Shown piece by piece: positions 49,022 through 57,498 of a DNA stretch of 64,000 nucleotides (the stretch's first letter is position 1; each line of letters begins with the position of its first letter). The position numbers and the translations under genes are program-made. The notes beneath the pieces are model-generated. The model was not told the DNA's origin, did no database searches, and saw only the letters and a list, made by a program, of their open reading frames with translations. The DNA comes from a virus: the IMG/VR virus record IMGVR_UViG_3300042319_002138, positions 62,001-126,000 of that record; one strand, given 5' to 3'.

Positions 49022-51559
49022 ATGAGTGATAACACAAGATTAGTAGGATTAAAAAAAGATAAAAACAAAGAACTGTATGAAGAATTATTTGTAACTGATT
49101 CTAAATATAGGCTCATATCTTCTTCACCTAAAGTTTTTTCTGCTATTCACCCCGAAGATTTTGGTGAAGATTTTTATATATCTGAGGATGAATTAAGTTC
49201 TTATGTTGATGGGTTTATTCAAGCGGTGACAGACAATTCCAAAAAAATTATTGAATCAATTACACAAAATACAAATAATAACTCTATTGAGGATAACATG
49301 TCAAGTGACCCAGATGTTAAACTTTCATTATATCGTTCATTTAAATCATTTTATGATAAATGGGTATCTAATTCTTATGATAGTGTAAATAAATCTTCTG
49401 GTTATTTCTTTAATAATTACGGTGAAGAAGATGATAGAATGTTATATGAACATTTTAAATTTATTAATAGAGCAAATCAAGACGTGGGTAAAAAAGCAGT
49501 TATAGACTTTTCATACCTTTCTAATTTAGCTAGTACCAAAAACGGACAAGGGCCAACACAATCACTATATGAGTCATTGACAAGTTTATTAAGTAAAAAC
49601 AATTTTGATTTTTGGCCATTACCAGCAAACATTGATTTATCAACAGTATCATTAACAAATGAACAAGTAAAAGATATTTTTAGACCATTAACATTTATAG
49701 ATAAGGTACATCCAGGACCATCATTTGTTTGTGTTCATATTGGGGGTAGTTCTAGGTCTCTAGCTGATTTAAAAGACAATAGTAATACTTGTAGTGTTAA
49801 TGGTGGTAATTTTGAATATGTTGATGACTCTTTTGATATTACAAATACAGTAGATTTACCGGTTGAATACACTAAAGAAGGTGAGGGTTTAGTTGTTTTT
49901 AAAGTTAGATATGGGCAAGAAGCACAAAATCATTTTAACTCAATAGAGTTAGACCAAACAGAATTTAAAGAAACACAAGAATCTTTACAAATAATAGATG
50001 CCTTAACAAATCCTAATAGTGGCTCAAACCCATCACAAATTGGTAAAGGTAATAACATGTATGATGTTTATTTAACAAGGGCTTATAATTGTACGGTTTC
50101 AGGTTTGGGTAATATGTCAATACAACCTTTAATGTATTTTAAATTAGAAAACGTACCAATGTTTAGAGGTACTTATCTAATTAATGCCGTTAGCCATACA
50201 ATAACAAATAATAAAATTACTACTGAATTTACTGGTATGAGACAACCCAAAGTAACCGTACCTGTTGTAACTGAAGCTTTGAGTTTAATTGATTTAGCTT
50301 TAGTTGAAGTAGTACAAACTGATACAACTACCACTAATACTAATGGTAATGGAAGTACTACTGATAGTGGTGATTATAGTGGTGGTGATATTTCAGTATT
50401 TAATAGTGTTGATACAAACGCTAAAGGTTGTGAGATTATAGGAAGACTTAAGGGTGATTTGGGTATAACTGATGCACAGGCCGCTGGTATTATTGGTAAT
50501 TTAATTGCTGAATCAGGTTTAATACCTGATAGAATACAAGATAGAAAAGGGAGAAAACCAAGGGGACTTATAACAGAATCTGGTGGATGGAATGGAACTA
50601 CATTTTCTAAAGGTGGGGAAGATGAAGAAGGTTATGGTTGGGCACAATGGACTTTCTATACATTAAAAAATGATTTTATAGAATATGCAAGTACTAAAGG
50701 TTTTGATTTAAAAACAAAACCAGCAACAGATGAAATTAATTATGGTTATTTAATATATTGGTTAACTGTATCAGAAGGTGGTAAAAAATTTGAAAAATTT
50801 AAAAGTGAAGATACAGTTTATAAAGCAGCAAAATATGTTGCTCAAAAATGGGAAAGATGTGAATTTTGTCAAACAGAGGCTGAATGGAAAAAAAGAAGTG
50901 CTTTTGCACAAAACGTGTTTGATAGTTGTGGTAAAACACCAACTGGTGGGGGTGGTACAGGAAAACCACCAGAACCAAAAAATTGTAGTAGTTCTGTTAA
51001 ATTTGGTCTTAATGGTGGTGGTACTTTAGCTAACGCTAAAAACGCTATTGTTGGTTCTTCAAGTGTTGGGACCCTTAATGGTATGAGTAAATCTAGTACT
51101 TACGGTAACTTAACTAGTAATAATATATACGTATACTATAACTGTGGTGGTAAAACACTCTCTTGGTTAAAACAACAAATTAATGGAGACGGTAATGTTT
51201 ACACAAGTGTAGAATCATTCTTCCAAGTAGGTATTGGTACTAATGACGGGTATCCAACAAAGGATAGTACCAAGAAAGATATTAAAGCATATACTGATTT
51301 GGTTAGAAAAAAATTCCCTAACGCTACATTATATATTTTACCTGGTACTCGTGGTTGGGGAAGTGTTTCTAATACTACACTTAGTCAAATGAAATCTTAT
51401 TATAAACAATATACAGATTTAGGTTGGACTTTATTGTGGCCTTTAAATAGTTCTAGTAATGAAATAGACCCTTATTTTGACACACAAACAAAAGCTCACA
51501 ACAGTAATGATGAATGGTTTAAAAAACAAATGAAAAGAATCAAAGATAATAAGAGTTAA
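49022..51559 (+). CDS. Hub paralogue 3 with lysozyme and SGNH-like cargo
   Basis: The 845-aa protein has the hub scaffold to about residue 433 and a Thr/Asn/Gly linker (TTTTNTNGNGSTTDSGDYSG). Residues ~465-640 match the tail lysozyme family (Phage_lysozyme2 type): AAGIIGNLIAESGLIPDRIQ with the catalytic-type Glu, and GYGWAQWT. A GGGGTGKPPEPKN linker leads to residues ~655-845, an SGNH-hydrolase-like domain: AIVGSSSVGT (block I), VGIGTND (block III) and a late DPYFDTQTKAHNS (block V-like). SGNH domains can remove acetyl groups from peptidoglycan or glycans, which would help the lysozyme; this is inference. The block I Ser context is not standard, so the SGNH call is weaker. Confidence 0.8.
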   Translation: MSDNTRLVGLKKDKNKELYEELFVTDSKYRLISSSPKVFSAIHPEDFGEDFYISEDELSSYVDGFIQAVTDNSKKIIESITQNTNNNSIEDNMSSDPDVKLSLYRSFKSFYDKWVSNSYDSVNKSSGYFFNNYGEEDDRMLYEHFKFINRANQDVGKKAVIDFSYLSNLASTKNGQGPTQSLYESLTSLLSKNNFDFWPLPANIDLSTVSLTNEQVKDIFRPLTFIDKVHPGPSFVCVHIGGSSRSLADLKDNSNTCSVNGGNFEYVDDSFDITNTVDLPVEYTKEGEGLVVFKVRYGQEAQNHFNSIELDQTEFKETQESLQIIDALTNPNSGSNPSQIGKGNNMYDVYLTRAYNCTVSGLGNMSIQPLMYFKLENVPMFRGTYLINAVSHTITNNKITTEFTGMRQPKVTVPVVTEALSLIDLALVEVVQTDTTTTNTNGNGSTTDSGDYSGGDISVFNSVDTNAKGCEIIGRLKGDLGITDAQAAGIIGNLIAESGLIPDRIQDRKGRKPRGLITESGGWNGTTFSKGGEDEEGYGWAQWTFYTLKNDFIEYASTKGFDLKTKPATDEINYGYLIYWLTVSEGGKKFEKFKSEDTVYKAAKYVAQKWERCEFCQTEAEWKKRSAFAQNVFDSCGKTPTGGGGTGKPPEPKNCSSSVKFGLNGGGTLANAKNAIVGSSSVGTLNGMSKSSTYGNLTSNNIYVYYNCGGKTLSWLKQQINGDGNVYTSVESFFQVGIGTNDGYPTKDSTKKDIKAYTDLVRKKFPNATLYILPGTRGWGSVSNTTLSQMKSYYKQYTDLGWTLLWPLNSSSNEIDPYFDTQTKAHNSNDEWFKKQMKRIKDNKS

Positions 51560-51599
51560 AATAGTTTATTCTTAGTTATTTTTTTGGTATAATTGTTTT

Positions 51600-52166
51600 A
51601 TGAACATCATTAAAATTACAACAGACGATATAGATTTGGTTAAACCATATATGAACGATATCATGTCTTTTGATAATGGTTTGATTGAGATAATTGTTGG
51701 TTGGGATTTAGCTAAATCTAAGGGTGCTTCTATTTTAAATCATATAATTAATGATACTACTTACTGGACTTTTTCACCTAGAGAAAAGAGAAAAATTTTT
51801 GAAGAACATTTAAAAACTTTTTTAGAAGATTCACTAGAAAATATGACTAGTAAAATCAAAATAAATAATTTAAATCCATTAGATTTTAATACGGAAAAGG
51901 ATTATTTAAATTATGTAAAAGAGAACGTTGCGGGATGTGACGGATATTTATATTCGAATAGACTTTATATTTATTGTGGTAAAACAATTCATCACATAGA
52001 TATGGGTCTTTTGTCTTTTATTTCTTGGGATTTAAAGGATAAAATTACAGAATTAATAACATTAAAAAAATACGAAGAATTACCTAAAAATTTAGGTAAA
52101 ATCGATATAAAATATATCCCGTACTTAAATGCAAAAGAAGATATTATTAGTCGCGACATTTATTAA
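51600..52166 (+). CDS. Unknown phage protein
   Basis: The 188-aa protein is mixed alpha/beta with no recognisable motif. Segments include DNGLIEIIVGWDLAKSKGAS, ILNHIINDTTYWTFSPREKR, and GCDGYLYSNRLYIYCGKTIH. It overlaps the next gene by 38 bp, so the two are probably coupled. It follows the hub genes after a 40-bp A/T-rich gap and may belong to the same transcript. It is a soluble protein with no signal. I cannot suggest a function. Confidence 0.65.
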   Translation: MNIIKITTDDIDLVKPYMNDIMSFDNGLIEIIVGWDLAKSKGASILNHIINDTTYWTFSPREKRKIFEEHLKTFLEDSLENMTSKIKINNLNPLDFNTEKDYLNYVKENVAGCDGYLYSNRLYIYCGKTIHHIDMGLLSFISWDLKDKITELITLKKYEELPKNLGKIDIKYIPYLNAKEDIISRDIY

Positions 52167-52533
52167 TTCGTCATCTCTAGATAAATTCCTATATAAAATA
52201 TACAAATCCTTTGGTGTTAAAAAAAATTCAGTTTTTGTTTTTGAAACAGACACAGAAGATTTATTATTAACTTATAAAATATTTTTAGAATTCGACCAAA
52301 AAATAGACATTAGAAAAGAATTACCTAAGACAATACAAATACATAAAAAAGGTACAACATTTTTTACCATAAATGCTCTAAATAAATTAATCGAAAAAGA
52401 ATTCAACCTAAATTCCGGCAATGTAAACTATTCTGAATATAATTTAGAATGGTCAAAATACGAAAACTCTATTATTTTAATTAAAAATAATGAATTAGAT
52501 ATTTTACAACTAAAGAAGAAGATTACTGAATAA
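52129..52533 (+). CDS. Unknown small phage protein
   Basis: The 134-aa protein begins KKILLVATFINSSSLDKFLY and continues KSVFVFETDTEDLLLTYKIF-like beta-alpha segments, then TTFFTINALNKLIEKEFNLN and a Lys/Leu-rich tail. It could be an RNA-binding or regulatory alpha/beta fold, but no motif supports that. It overlaps the previous gene by 38 bp in another frame. The start at 52129 gives the long N-terminal strand; a shorter start is possible. It ends 5 bp before a late motif. Confidence 0.6.
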   Translation: MQKKILLVATFINSSSLDKFLYKIYKSFGVKKNSVFVFETDTEDLLLTYKIFLEFDQKIDIRKELPKTIQIHKKGTTFFTINALNKLIEKEFNLNSGNVNYSEYNLEWSKYENSIILIKNNELDILQLKKKITE

Positions 52534-52537
52534 GAGC

Positions 52538-52552
52538 ATATTTATAAGAAAA
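52538..52552 (+). promoter_or_regulatory. Late promoter candidate
   Basis: ATATTTATAAGAAAA, 7 bp before the 62-aa gene. It matches the motif before the neck gene at 13652 exactly. Confidence 0.6.
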
Positions 52553-52559
52553 AAGGGTT

Positions 52560-52748
52560 ATGGAAGATAATAGAAAAAAAGAAAAACAACTTCAGGATAA
52601 ACTGAATAACTTCCTAAAGAATAATGATAATGATTGTGACGGTGAGGAATGTTTAATTAAAGACCCACAAGAAATAGTTCAAAGAGAACAGAAAAAAATT
52701 ATCACTAATGATGGAAGACAATTACTTAGTGAATATACAAGATATTAA
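52560..52748 (+). CDS. Small charged protein of unknown function
   Basis: The 62-aa protein is highly charged: RKKEKQLQDKLNNFLKNNDN, a CDGEECLIKD pair of cysteines, and IVQREQKKIITNDGRQLLSE. It is probably helical and partly disordered. It lies 3 bp before the acidic coiled-coil gene under the same late motif. It may be a head or scaffold component, judged only by its partner. No family recognised. Confidence 0.65.
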   Translation: MEDNRKKEKQLQDKLNNFLKNNDNDCDGEECLIKDPQEIVQREQKKIITNDGRQLLSEYTRY

Positions 52749-52751
52749 GAA

Positions 52752-53696
52752 ATGGCAAAAACTAAAATCAACGAAGACTTAGAAAGGTTTAAAAAACTTT
52801 TTGGTTACAACCCGTCTAAGGGTAACGAATTAAATGAAGTTAGAAGACACACATATTCTATAAATGAATATGGTGATTATGCTGATGACGATGAAGAAGG
52901 TACTGATACTGAAGAAGATGCTGGTACTGAAGAAGAAAACACTGATTTTGATTTTGGTGATGAAGGCAATCCTGAAGATACCGAAGGGACTGATGATTTT
53001 GGTACGGAAGAACCAACTGAAGAACCTGAAGAAGAAACTGATGAGTTTGGTACCGCAGATGAATTTAGTGCTGTTGATGAATTAGAAGATGAAGATTCTG
53101 ATGTTGAAGAAGTAGATGTTACAGACATCATCAAAAAATCTGACGAAGCAACAGAATTTGCTAGACAAGCTTTAACTGTTGGACAAGAGAATGGTCAGTT
53201 CTTACAATCTTTAACTGATAAACTATCTAATCTTGAGTCACAAATAATGAAGATGGACACAATAGCTTCTAAAATTTCTAAATTGGAACAAGATATTAAA
53301 ACTCCTGAAGAAAAGTTAGAACTTCGTTCATTAGATAGTTATCCATTTAATTTGAAACTTACTGACTATTGGTCAGAAAAGGCGGCACAAAATAAACATT
53401 ATGATATTTCTGGTGGTGAATCAAATGTTAATGGTAAAGAAGTTGAATATAAATTAACACCAGAAGATATTGACGATTTTGATGATGTGAATGTTAAAAA
53501 TTCTTTTGTACCTGAATCTTACAATCGAAAAAAAAGAGTTTTAAAAGAAGGTGAAGAAGAACAAAATATTGCTAAAAGTAAAATTGAATCAATTTTCAGG
53601 AATTTATCAAAAGAAGATAAAGAAGAAGTTATAAAATCACTGTCTCGTAAAGAAATTACTAGAGATGAGGTTTTGAAAAATTTTAAAAAAAAGTAA
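52752..53696 (+). CDS. Acidic coiled-coil protein, scaffold-like
   Basis: The 314-aa protein starts KINEDLERFKKLFGYNPSKG, similar to the terminal helix of the 806-aa protein. Residues ~42-125 are almost all Asp, Glu, Thr and Gly (EEPTEEPEEETDEFGTADEF). Residues ~128-185 form a coiled coil (KLSNLESQIMKMDTIASKIS). The C-terminal part has VPESYNRKKRVLKEGEEE and a helical end (LSKEDKEEVIKSLSRKEITR). Such an acidic, coiled protein could be a capsid scaffold (gp22-like), an internal head protein, or an assembly factor. The sequence does not decide. A terminator follows. Confidence 0.7.
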   Translation: MAKTKINEDLERFKKLFGYNPSKGNELNEVRRHTYSINEYGDYADDDEEGTDTEEDAGTEEENTDFDFGDEGNPEDTEGTDDFGTEEPTEEPEEETDEFGTADEFSAVDELEDEDSDVEEVDVTDIIKKSDEATEFARQALTVGQENGQFLQSLTDKLSNLESQIMKMDTIASKISKLEQDIKTPEEKLELRSLDSYPFNLKLTDYWSEKAAQNKHYDISGGESNVNGKEVEYKLTPEDIDDFDDVNVKNSFVPESYNRKKRVLKEGEEEQNIAKSKIESIFRNLSKEDKEEVIKSLSRKEITRDEVLKNFKKK

Positions 53697-53720
53697 TAAA
53701 ATAAAAAAAAGTAATAAAAT
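53685..53720 (+). repeat. Perfect 18-bp tandem duplication at a gene end
   Basis: AAAAAAAAGTAATAAAAT occurs twice head to tail (53685-53702 and 53703-53720). The first copy holds the stop codon of the 314-aa gene. Confidence 0.9.
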
Positions 53721-53750
53721 AAAAGAGGTTTAAAAGACCTCTTTTTTGTT
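53721..53750 (+). terminator. Rho-independent terminator
   Basis: AAAAGAGGT (53721-53729) pairs with ACCTCTTTT (53737-53745), followed by T-rich sequence. It separates the late unit from the replication genes. Confidence 0.9.
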
Positions 53751-53820
53751 TACTAATGGTAATGTTTTACCTATAATTAACACATAACATAATTTATTAA
53801 TTAACTAAAAAAAAAGTAAC

Positions 53821-54705
53821 ATGGGTGTACTAGACGCAATTGCGAAACAGTATGAAAAAAACAAAACTGGAAACAGTGGAGGGAGTACTTCATACGAACA
53901 AGACTTCAGTAAATATTTTGCTGTTAGACTTGAAGACGGACATGATAGTGGAGAGTCTACTATCAGAATTATGCCACCTAAGAATGGTGTTCATCCCGTT
54001 AATAAAGACGGTGATACTCCTTTTGATGAAGGGCATTGGCACAGTGTTAAAGTCGGTGGTAAGTGGAGAAAAATCTACTGTAGAAAACACAACGACGGAG
54101 AACAATGTCCACTTTGTGATGTTTCTGATGATTTGTTTAAATCATGGAAAGAAACTGGTAACAAAACAGACAAAGAGTTGGCAACTCAGTATTCAGCTAA
54201 AAAATTCTATTTAGCTAGAATCATTGATAGAGCTAACGAAAAAGATGGGATTAAATTTTGGAGATTCCCACACAACTACAAAGGTGAAGGTGCCTTAGAT
54301 AAAATCATCCCTCTTTTCACTAAGAAAGGTGATATTACTGACCCTAGAGAAGGTAGAGATTTAACTATTATTATCGGTAAAGATAATAAAGGTTATGCTA
54401 AGATTACTTCTATTATGTCAGAGGACCCATCAGTATTGACTGACCCCAAATCTCCAAACGCTAAAGAATGGATGGGTGATACATTGACATGGAAAGAGAT
54501 TTATAAAGCTCAACCATTGGATTATGTACAACTTATTGCAGATGGTGAAACACCTATGTGGGATAAAAATCTTGAGAAGTTTATCGCTAAAGGTGATGAC
54601 AGTGAAACTGAATCTTCTTTCAAGACACAACCATCAGCACCAGTACAAAAAGCAAAAACATCATCAGCTAAAGATGATGATTACGATGAAGAAGAACCGT
54701 TTTAA
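53821..54705 (+). CDS. gp32: gp32-like single-stranded DNA-binding protein
   Basis: The 294-aa protein (T4 gp32: 301 aa) has the zinc site of that family, here C87, H90, C96 and C99 (YCRKHNDGEQCPLC), set in an OB-type core (FYLARIIDRANEKDG, GRDLTIIIGKD, YAKITSIMSE). The N-terminal segment (VLDAIAKQYEKNK) would mediate cooperative binding and the acidic C-terminus (KDDDYDEEEPF) would contact other replication proteins. It coats ssDNA at the fork and loads recombinase and helicase. It opens the replication block, with UvsX 10 bp downstream. No late motif precedes it. Confidence 0.9.
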   Translation: MGVLDAIAKQYEKNKTGNSGGSTSYEQDFSKYFAVRLEDGHDSGESTIRIMPPKNGVHPVNKDGDTPFDEGHWHSVKVGGKWRKIYCRKHNDGEQCPLCDVSDDLFKSWKETGNKTDKELATQYSAKKFYLARIIDRANEKDGIKFWRFPHNYKGEGALDKIIPLFTKKGDITDPREGRDLTIIIGKDNKGYAKITSIMSEDPSVLTDPKSPNAKEWMGDTLTWKEIYKAQPLDYVQLIADGETPMWDKNLEKFIAKGDDSETESSFKTQPSAPVQKAKTSSAKDDDYDEEEPF

Positions 54706-54715
54706 TTAAATTTAC

Positions 54716-55774
54716 ATGGCTAAGAAAACAATATCAAAAAAAGAGTTTTCTTTGGATTCTATTTCAGATAGATTCTCATCGAAAACCAAATATAAACCCG
54801 ATACTTTTATCGATTTAGGTAAAGTGTTCCAACAAGCGACAGGAGTTCCTGGTCCCGCTATTGGACACTTAAATGTATTCTTAGGACATTCTGATACAGG
54901 TAAGACCACGGCACTCATTAAGAGTGCCATTTGGTGTCAGAAGAACGGAATTTTACCAATCTTTATTATCACTGAAAAGAAATGGAGTTTTAAACACGCC
55001 CAATTGATGGGGTTTGATTGTACTGAGACTGCACCAGGTGATTGGGGTGGGTTCTTTATTTTTAAAGATGACTTTGAATATATCGAACAAATTACTGATT
55101 ACATGAATGAAATTCTTGAAGCTCAAGCTAAAGAGAAATGGGAAAAAGATGGTAAACCATTAGACATTTGTTTCTTTTGGGATTCAGTTGGTTCTATTCC
55201 ATGTAAGATGACTTTTGACGGTAAGGGTGGTAAGATGCATAACGCTTCAGTATTAGCTGATAAAATCGGTATGGGTCTTAATGGTAGAATTACGGGTTCT
55301 AGAAAAGAAACTAGTATGCATACTAACACTTTAGTCATTGTTAACCAGCCTTGGGTAGAGTTACCTGATTCACCAATGGGTCAACCAAGAATTAAAATGA
55401 AAGGTGGTGAAGCTATTTATCTTAACAGTACTCTAATTTTCTTGTTCGGTAGTCAAAAAAATGCTGGAACAAACAAATTGAAAGCTACTAAAAACGGTAG
55501 AAGTATTAATTACGGAACTCGTTCCAAAATTTCAATCCTTAAAAATCACGTTAATGGAATTGGGTATCAGGATGGTAAAGTAATTGTAACACCTCATGAT
55601 TTTATTGAGGATACTAAAGAGGCAGAAAAAGACTACAAAGATGAACACGCTGATTATTGGATTAGCATGTTTATTAAAAGTGGACTTGGAGAAGTTGATG
55701 AAAACGATTTGGATTTTGCTATTGAAGAATCTGAAAACGATTTTGAAAACGAAGAAATTGACGGACTTATTTAA
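54716..55774 (+). CDS. uvsX: UvsX/RecA-like recombinase
   Basis: The 352-aa protein has the RecA-type core: Walker A GHSDTGKTT at residues 57-65, a FFWDSVGSIP Walker B near 160, and a KMKGGEAIYLNS segment followed by the L2-like region. It lacks the long RecA C-terminal domain but has an acidic tail (EESENDFENEEIDG). In T4, UvsX drives strand invasion for recombination-dependent replication, helped by UvsY and gp32; the gp32-like gene is adjacent. It is followed by a small 82-aa gene. No separate UvsY could be recognised. Confidence 0.93.
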   Translation: MAKKTISKKEFSLDSISDRFSSKTKYKPDTFIDLGKVFQQATGVPGPAIGHLNVFLGHSDTGKTTALIKSAIWCQKNGILPIFIITEKKWSFKHAQLMGFDCTETAPGDWGGFFIFKDDFEYIEQITDYMNEILEAQAKEKWEKDGKPLDICFFWDSVGSIPCKMTFDGKGGKMHNASVLADKIGMGLNGRITGSRKETSMHTNTLVIVNQPWVELPDSPMGQPRIKMKGGEAIYLNSTLIFLFGSQKNAGTNKLKATKNGRSINYGTRSKISILKNHVNGIGYQDGKVIVTPHDFIEDTKEAEKDYKDEHADYWISMFIKSGLGEVDENDLDFAIEESENDFENEEIDGLI

Positions 55775-55786
55775 AGAATACCAAAG

Positions 55787-56035
55787 ATGAAAATTAATTA
55801 TAATGTATTGAAAGTACTTAACGAACAAGCTTTGACATCATCAGGTGACCAAATGACTTGTTTTTGGACAATCCAAAGTGGAGTTGAAAAATTACTACAT
55901 GGGGAAACAATTACTGATATGCAAAAAAAATTATTATTTGAGGTAGGTGTTCTTGAAGAATCCGAAGATGAATTAAATAGAAGAAATATTGTAGGACCTT
56001 TTAAATTCTCGGAAGATGGGTCTACGAACTCCTAA
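55787..56035 (+). CDS. Small unknown protein in the replication block
   Basis: The 82-aa protein (NVLKVLNEQALTSSGDQMTC, FWTIQSGVEKLLHGETITDM, QKKLLFEVGVLEESEDELNR) is helical, with no enzyme motif. It overlaps the next gene by 20 bp and lies 12 bp after uvsX. Its place suggests a helper of recombination or replication (for example a mediator like UvsY), but the sequence gives no support for a named function. Confidence 0.65.
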   Translation: MKINYNVLKVLNEQALTSSGDQMTCFWTIQSGVEKLLHGETITDMQKKLLFEVGVLEESEDELNRRNIVGPFKFSEDGSTNS

Positions 56036-57044
56036 GAGTAAACCTAAAAAAACAAAAACACTAATTGTCGATGGTAACGTTCTTATGAAACGTTCTTATA
56101 ACGGAGCTAAGAACGTTTACCATAAAGACAAACACATTGGTGGTATATCTGCTTTTTATAGTACTTTACGAAAATTAATCTCTGAACATAAGATTGATAA
56201 AGCTGTAATCACTTGGGACGGTGAAAGAGGTGGTACTTTGCGTTTAGATTATTATCCTGAATACAAAGAAAACAGACCTAGATTTTTTGACCAAGATTAC
56301 GAAATCCAAAAACTCAGAGTTAAACAATACGCTGAGGACCTTTTCATTAGACAATATGAACATCCCGATGTTGAATCAGATGATTTAATAGCTTTCTATT
56401 GCCAAAACAGAAAGAAGATGGAGGAGGTTATGATTTACACTAATGATAGAGACCTTTGCCAATTGATTAATGAAAACGTTACAATATTCTTAGCAGATAA
56501 AAGAATGGAGGTTGGTATAGGTAATTACCAATGGTTCTTTGAACACCATTATTCAAATGCTGGGTTAATAAAGATGATTGAGGGATGTAAAAGTGATAAC
56601 GTTAAGGGTATTGATGGTGTAACTGAAAATACACTCTTAACACACTTCCCACAACTAAAAGAACGTAACGTAACATTAGAAGAAATATTCGAATCAAGTA
56701 AACTTATACAAGAAGAAAGAACGACACCACTAAAAGCATTAGATAACATCTTAAACGGTGTATCTAGAGGAGTCCATAAAGGACCATTCTATGAAATAAA
56801 TAAAAAAATAATTGATTTAAATAACCCTTTATTACCTGAAGAGGCTAGAGAATCAATTAGAAATTTAGTAGAATTACCATTAGACCCCGAAGGTAGAGAT
56901 TACAAAAACGTTTTAAAAATGATGATAGAAGACGGAGTAATGTATGTAATACCTGGAGGTGAAAACGGTTACCTAAATTTCATGGAACCATTTATTAATT
57001 TATTAAAAAAAGAAAAGTTAAACTTTAAAAACCAAAAAAAATGA
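56016..57044 (+). CDS. rnh: 5'-3' exonuclease / RNase H (T4 rnh-like)
   Basis: The 342-aa protein is a FEN-1/PIN-type nuclease: TLIVDGNVLMKRSYNG with Asp19, then a VITWDGERGGTLR segment, YPEYKENRP, DVESDDLIAFYC (paired acids), MIYTNDRDLCQLI, and the helix-hairpin part GCKSDNVKGIDGVTENT. T4 RNase H has 305 aa and the same order of motifs. It removes RNA primers from lagging-strand fragments, stimulated by gp32. It overlaps the 82-aa gene by 20 bp and the next gene by 4 bp (ATGA). Confidence 0.9.
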   Translation: MGLRTPKSKPKKTKTLIVDGNVLMKRSYNGAKNVYHKDKHIGGISAFYSTLRKLISEHKIDKAVITWDGERGGTLRLDYYPEYKENRPRFFDQDYEIQKLRVKQYAEDLFIRQYEHPDVESDDLIAFYCQNRKKMEEVMIYTNDRDLCQLINENVTIFLADKRMEVGIGNYQWFFEHHYSNAGLIKMIEGCKSDNVKGIDGVTENTLLTHFPQLKERNVTLEEIFESSKLIQEERTTPLKALDNILNGVSRGVHKGPFYEINKKIIDLNNPLLPEEARESIRNLVELPLDPEGRDYKNVLKMMIEDGVMYVIPGGENGYLNFMEPFINLLKKEKLNFKNQKK

Positions 57045-57478
57045 AAAAATTTGAATTTGTATTGTACATTAATGGGAACATTATCTGTCAAAGATTTTTC
57101 GCAATCAAAAATTTTAATAACAAAATTTTAAATTCTTTAGAATTAACTGATTGTGTAAATGATTGTGTAAAACTTATTGAGGACGACCTCAAAGAAAAAA
57201 CCTATGAATACTTGTACAAAAATTACAACCCTTACAAAGAACAAACCAAAGAAGAAATCCTAGTTGAAAACATTTATGATAATGAAGACATTTTTGATTT
57301 TGAAATTAAGATTGATGAGAAATGTGTGGTTAAAAAGAGGTTCTCTGGTAACGTTTATCCACAACGTGTAAGATACTCTGTGGATGTTCGTAAAATTATT
57401 CCTGCCTTAATCAAAGAAATACAAGAAGTATTTTCTTTAGAAAATTTTAGTGTGGAATATAGTGGAATTGCACTGTAA
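57041..57478 (+). CDS. Conserved unknown protein in the replication block
   Basis: The 145-aa protein reads KFEFVLYINGNIICQRFFAI, LTDCVNDCVKLIEDDLKEKT, then CVVKKRFSGNVYPQRVRYSV, and ends with FSVEYSGIAL. It is mixed alpha/beta, with no catalytic motif. It starts 4 bp inside the RNase H gene (ATGA) and precedes the helicase gene by 20 bp, so it is cotranscribed with both. A helicase or primase accessory role is possible but only by position. Confidence 0.65.
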   Translation: MKKFEFVLYINGNIICQRFFAIKNFNNKILNSLELTDCVNDCVKLIEDDLKEKTYEYLYKNYNPYKEQTKEEILVENIYDNEDIFDFEIKIDEKCVVKKRFSGNVYPQRVRYSVDVRKIIPALIKEIQEVFSLENFSVEYSGIAL

Positions 57479-57498
57479 ATATATACTTATTATTATAA

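Noticed and set aside
52877-53134. An 85-aa Ser-rich minus-strand frame
   Set aside because: It is the complement of the Asp/Glu-rich coding stretch (GAA/GAT read as TTC/ATC), so composition alone explains it.
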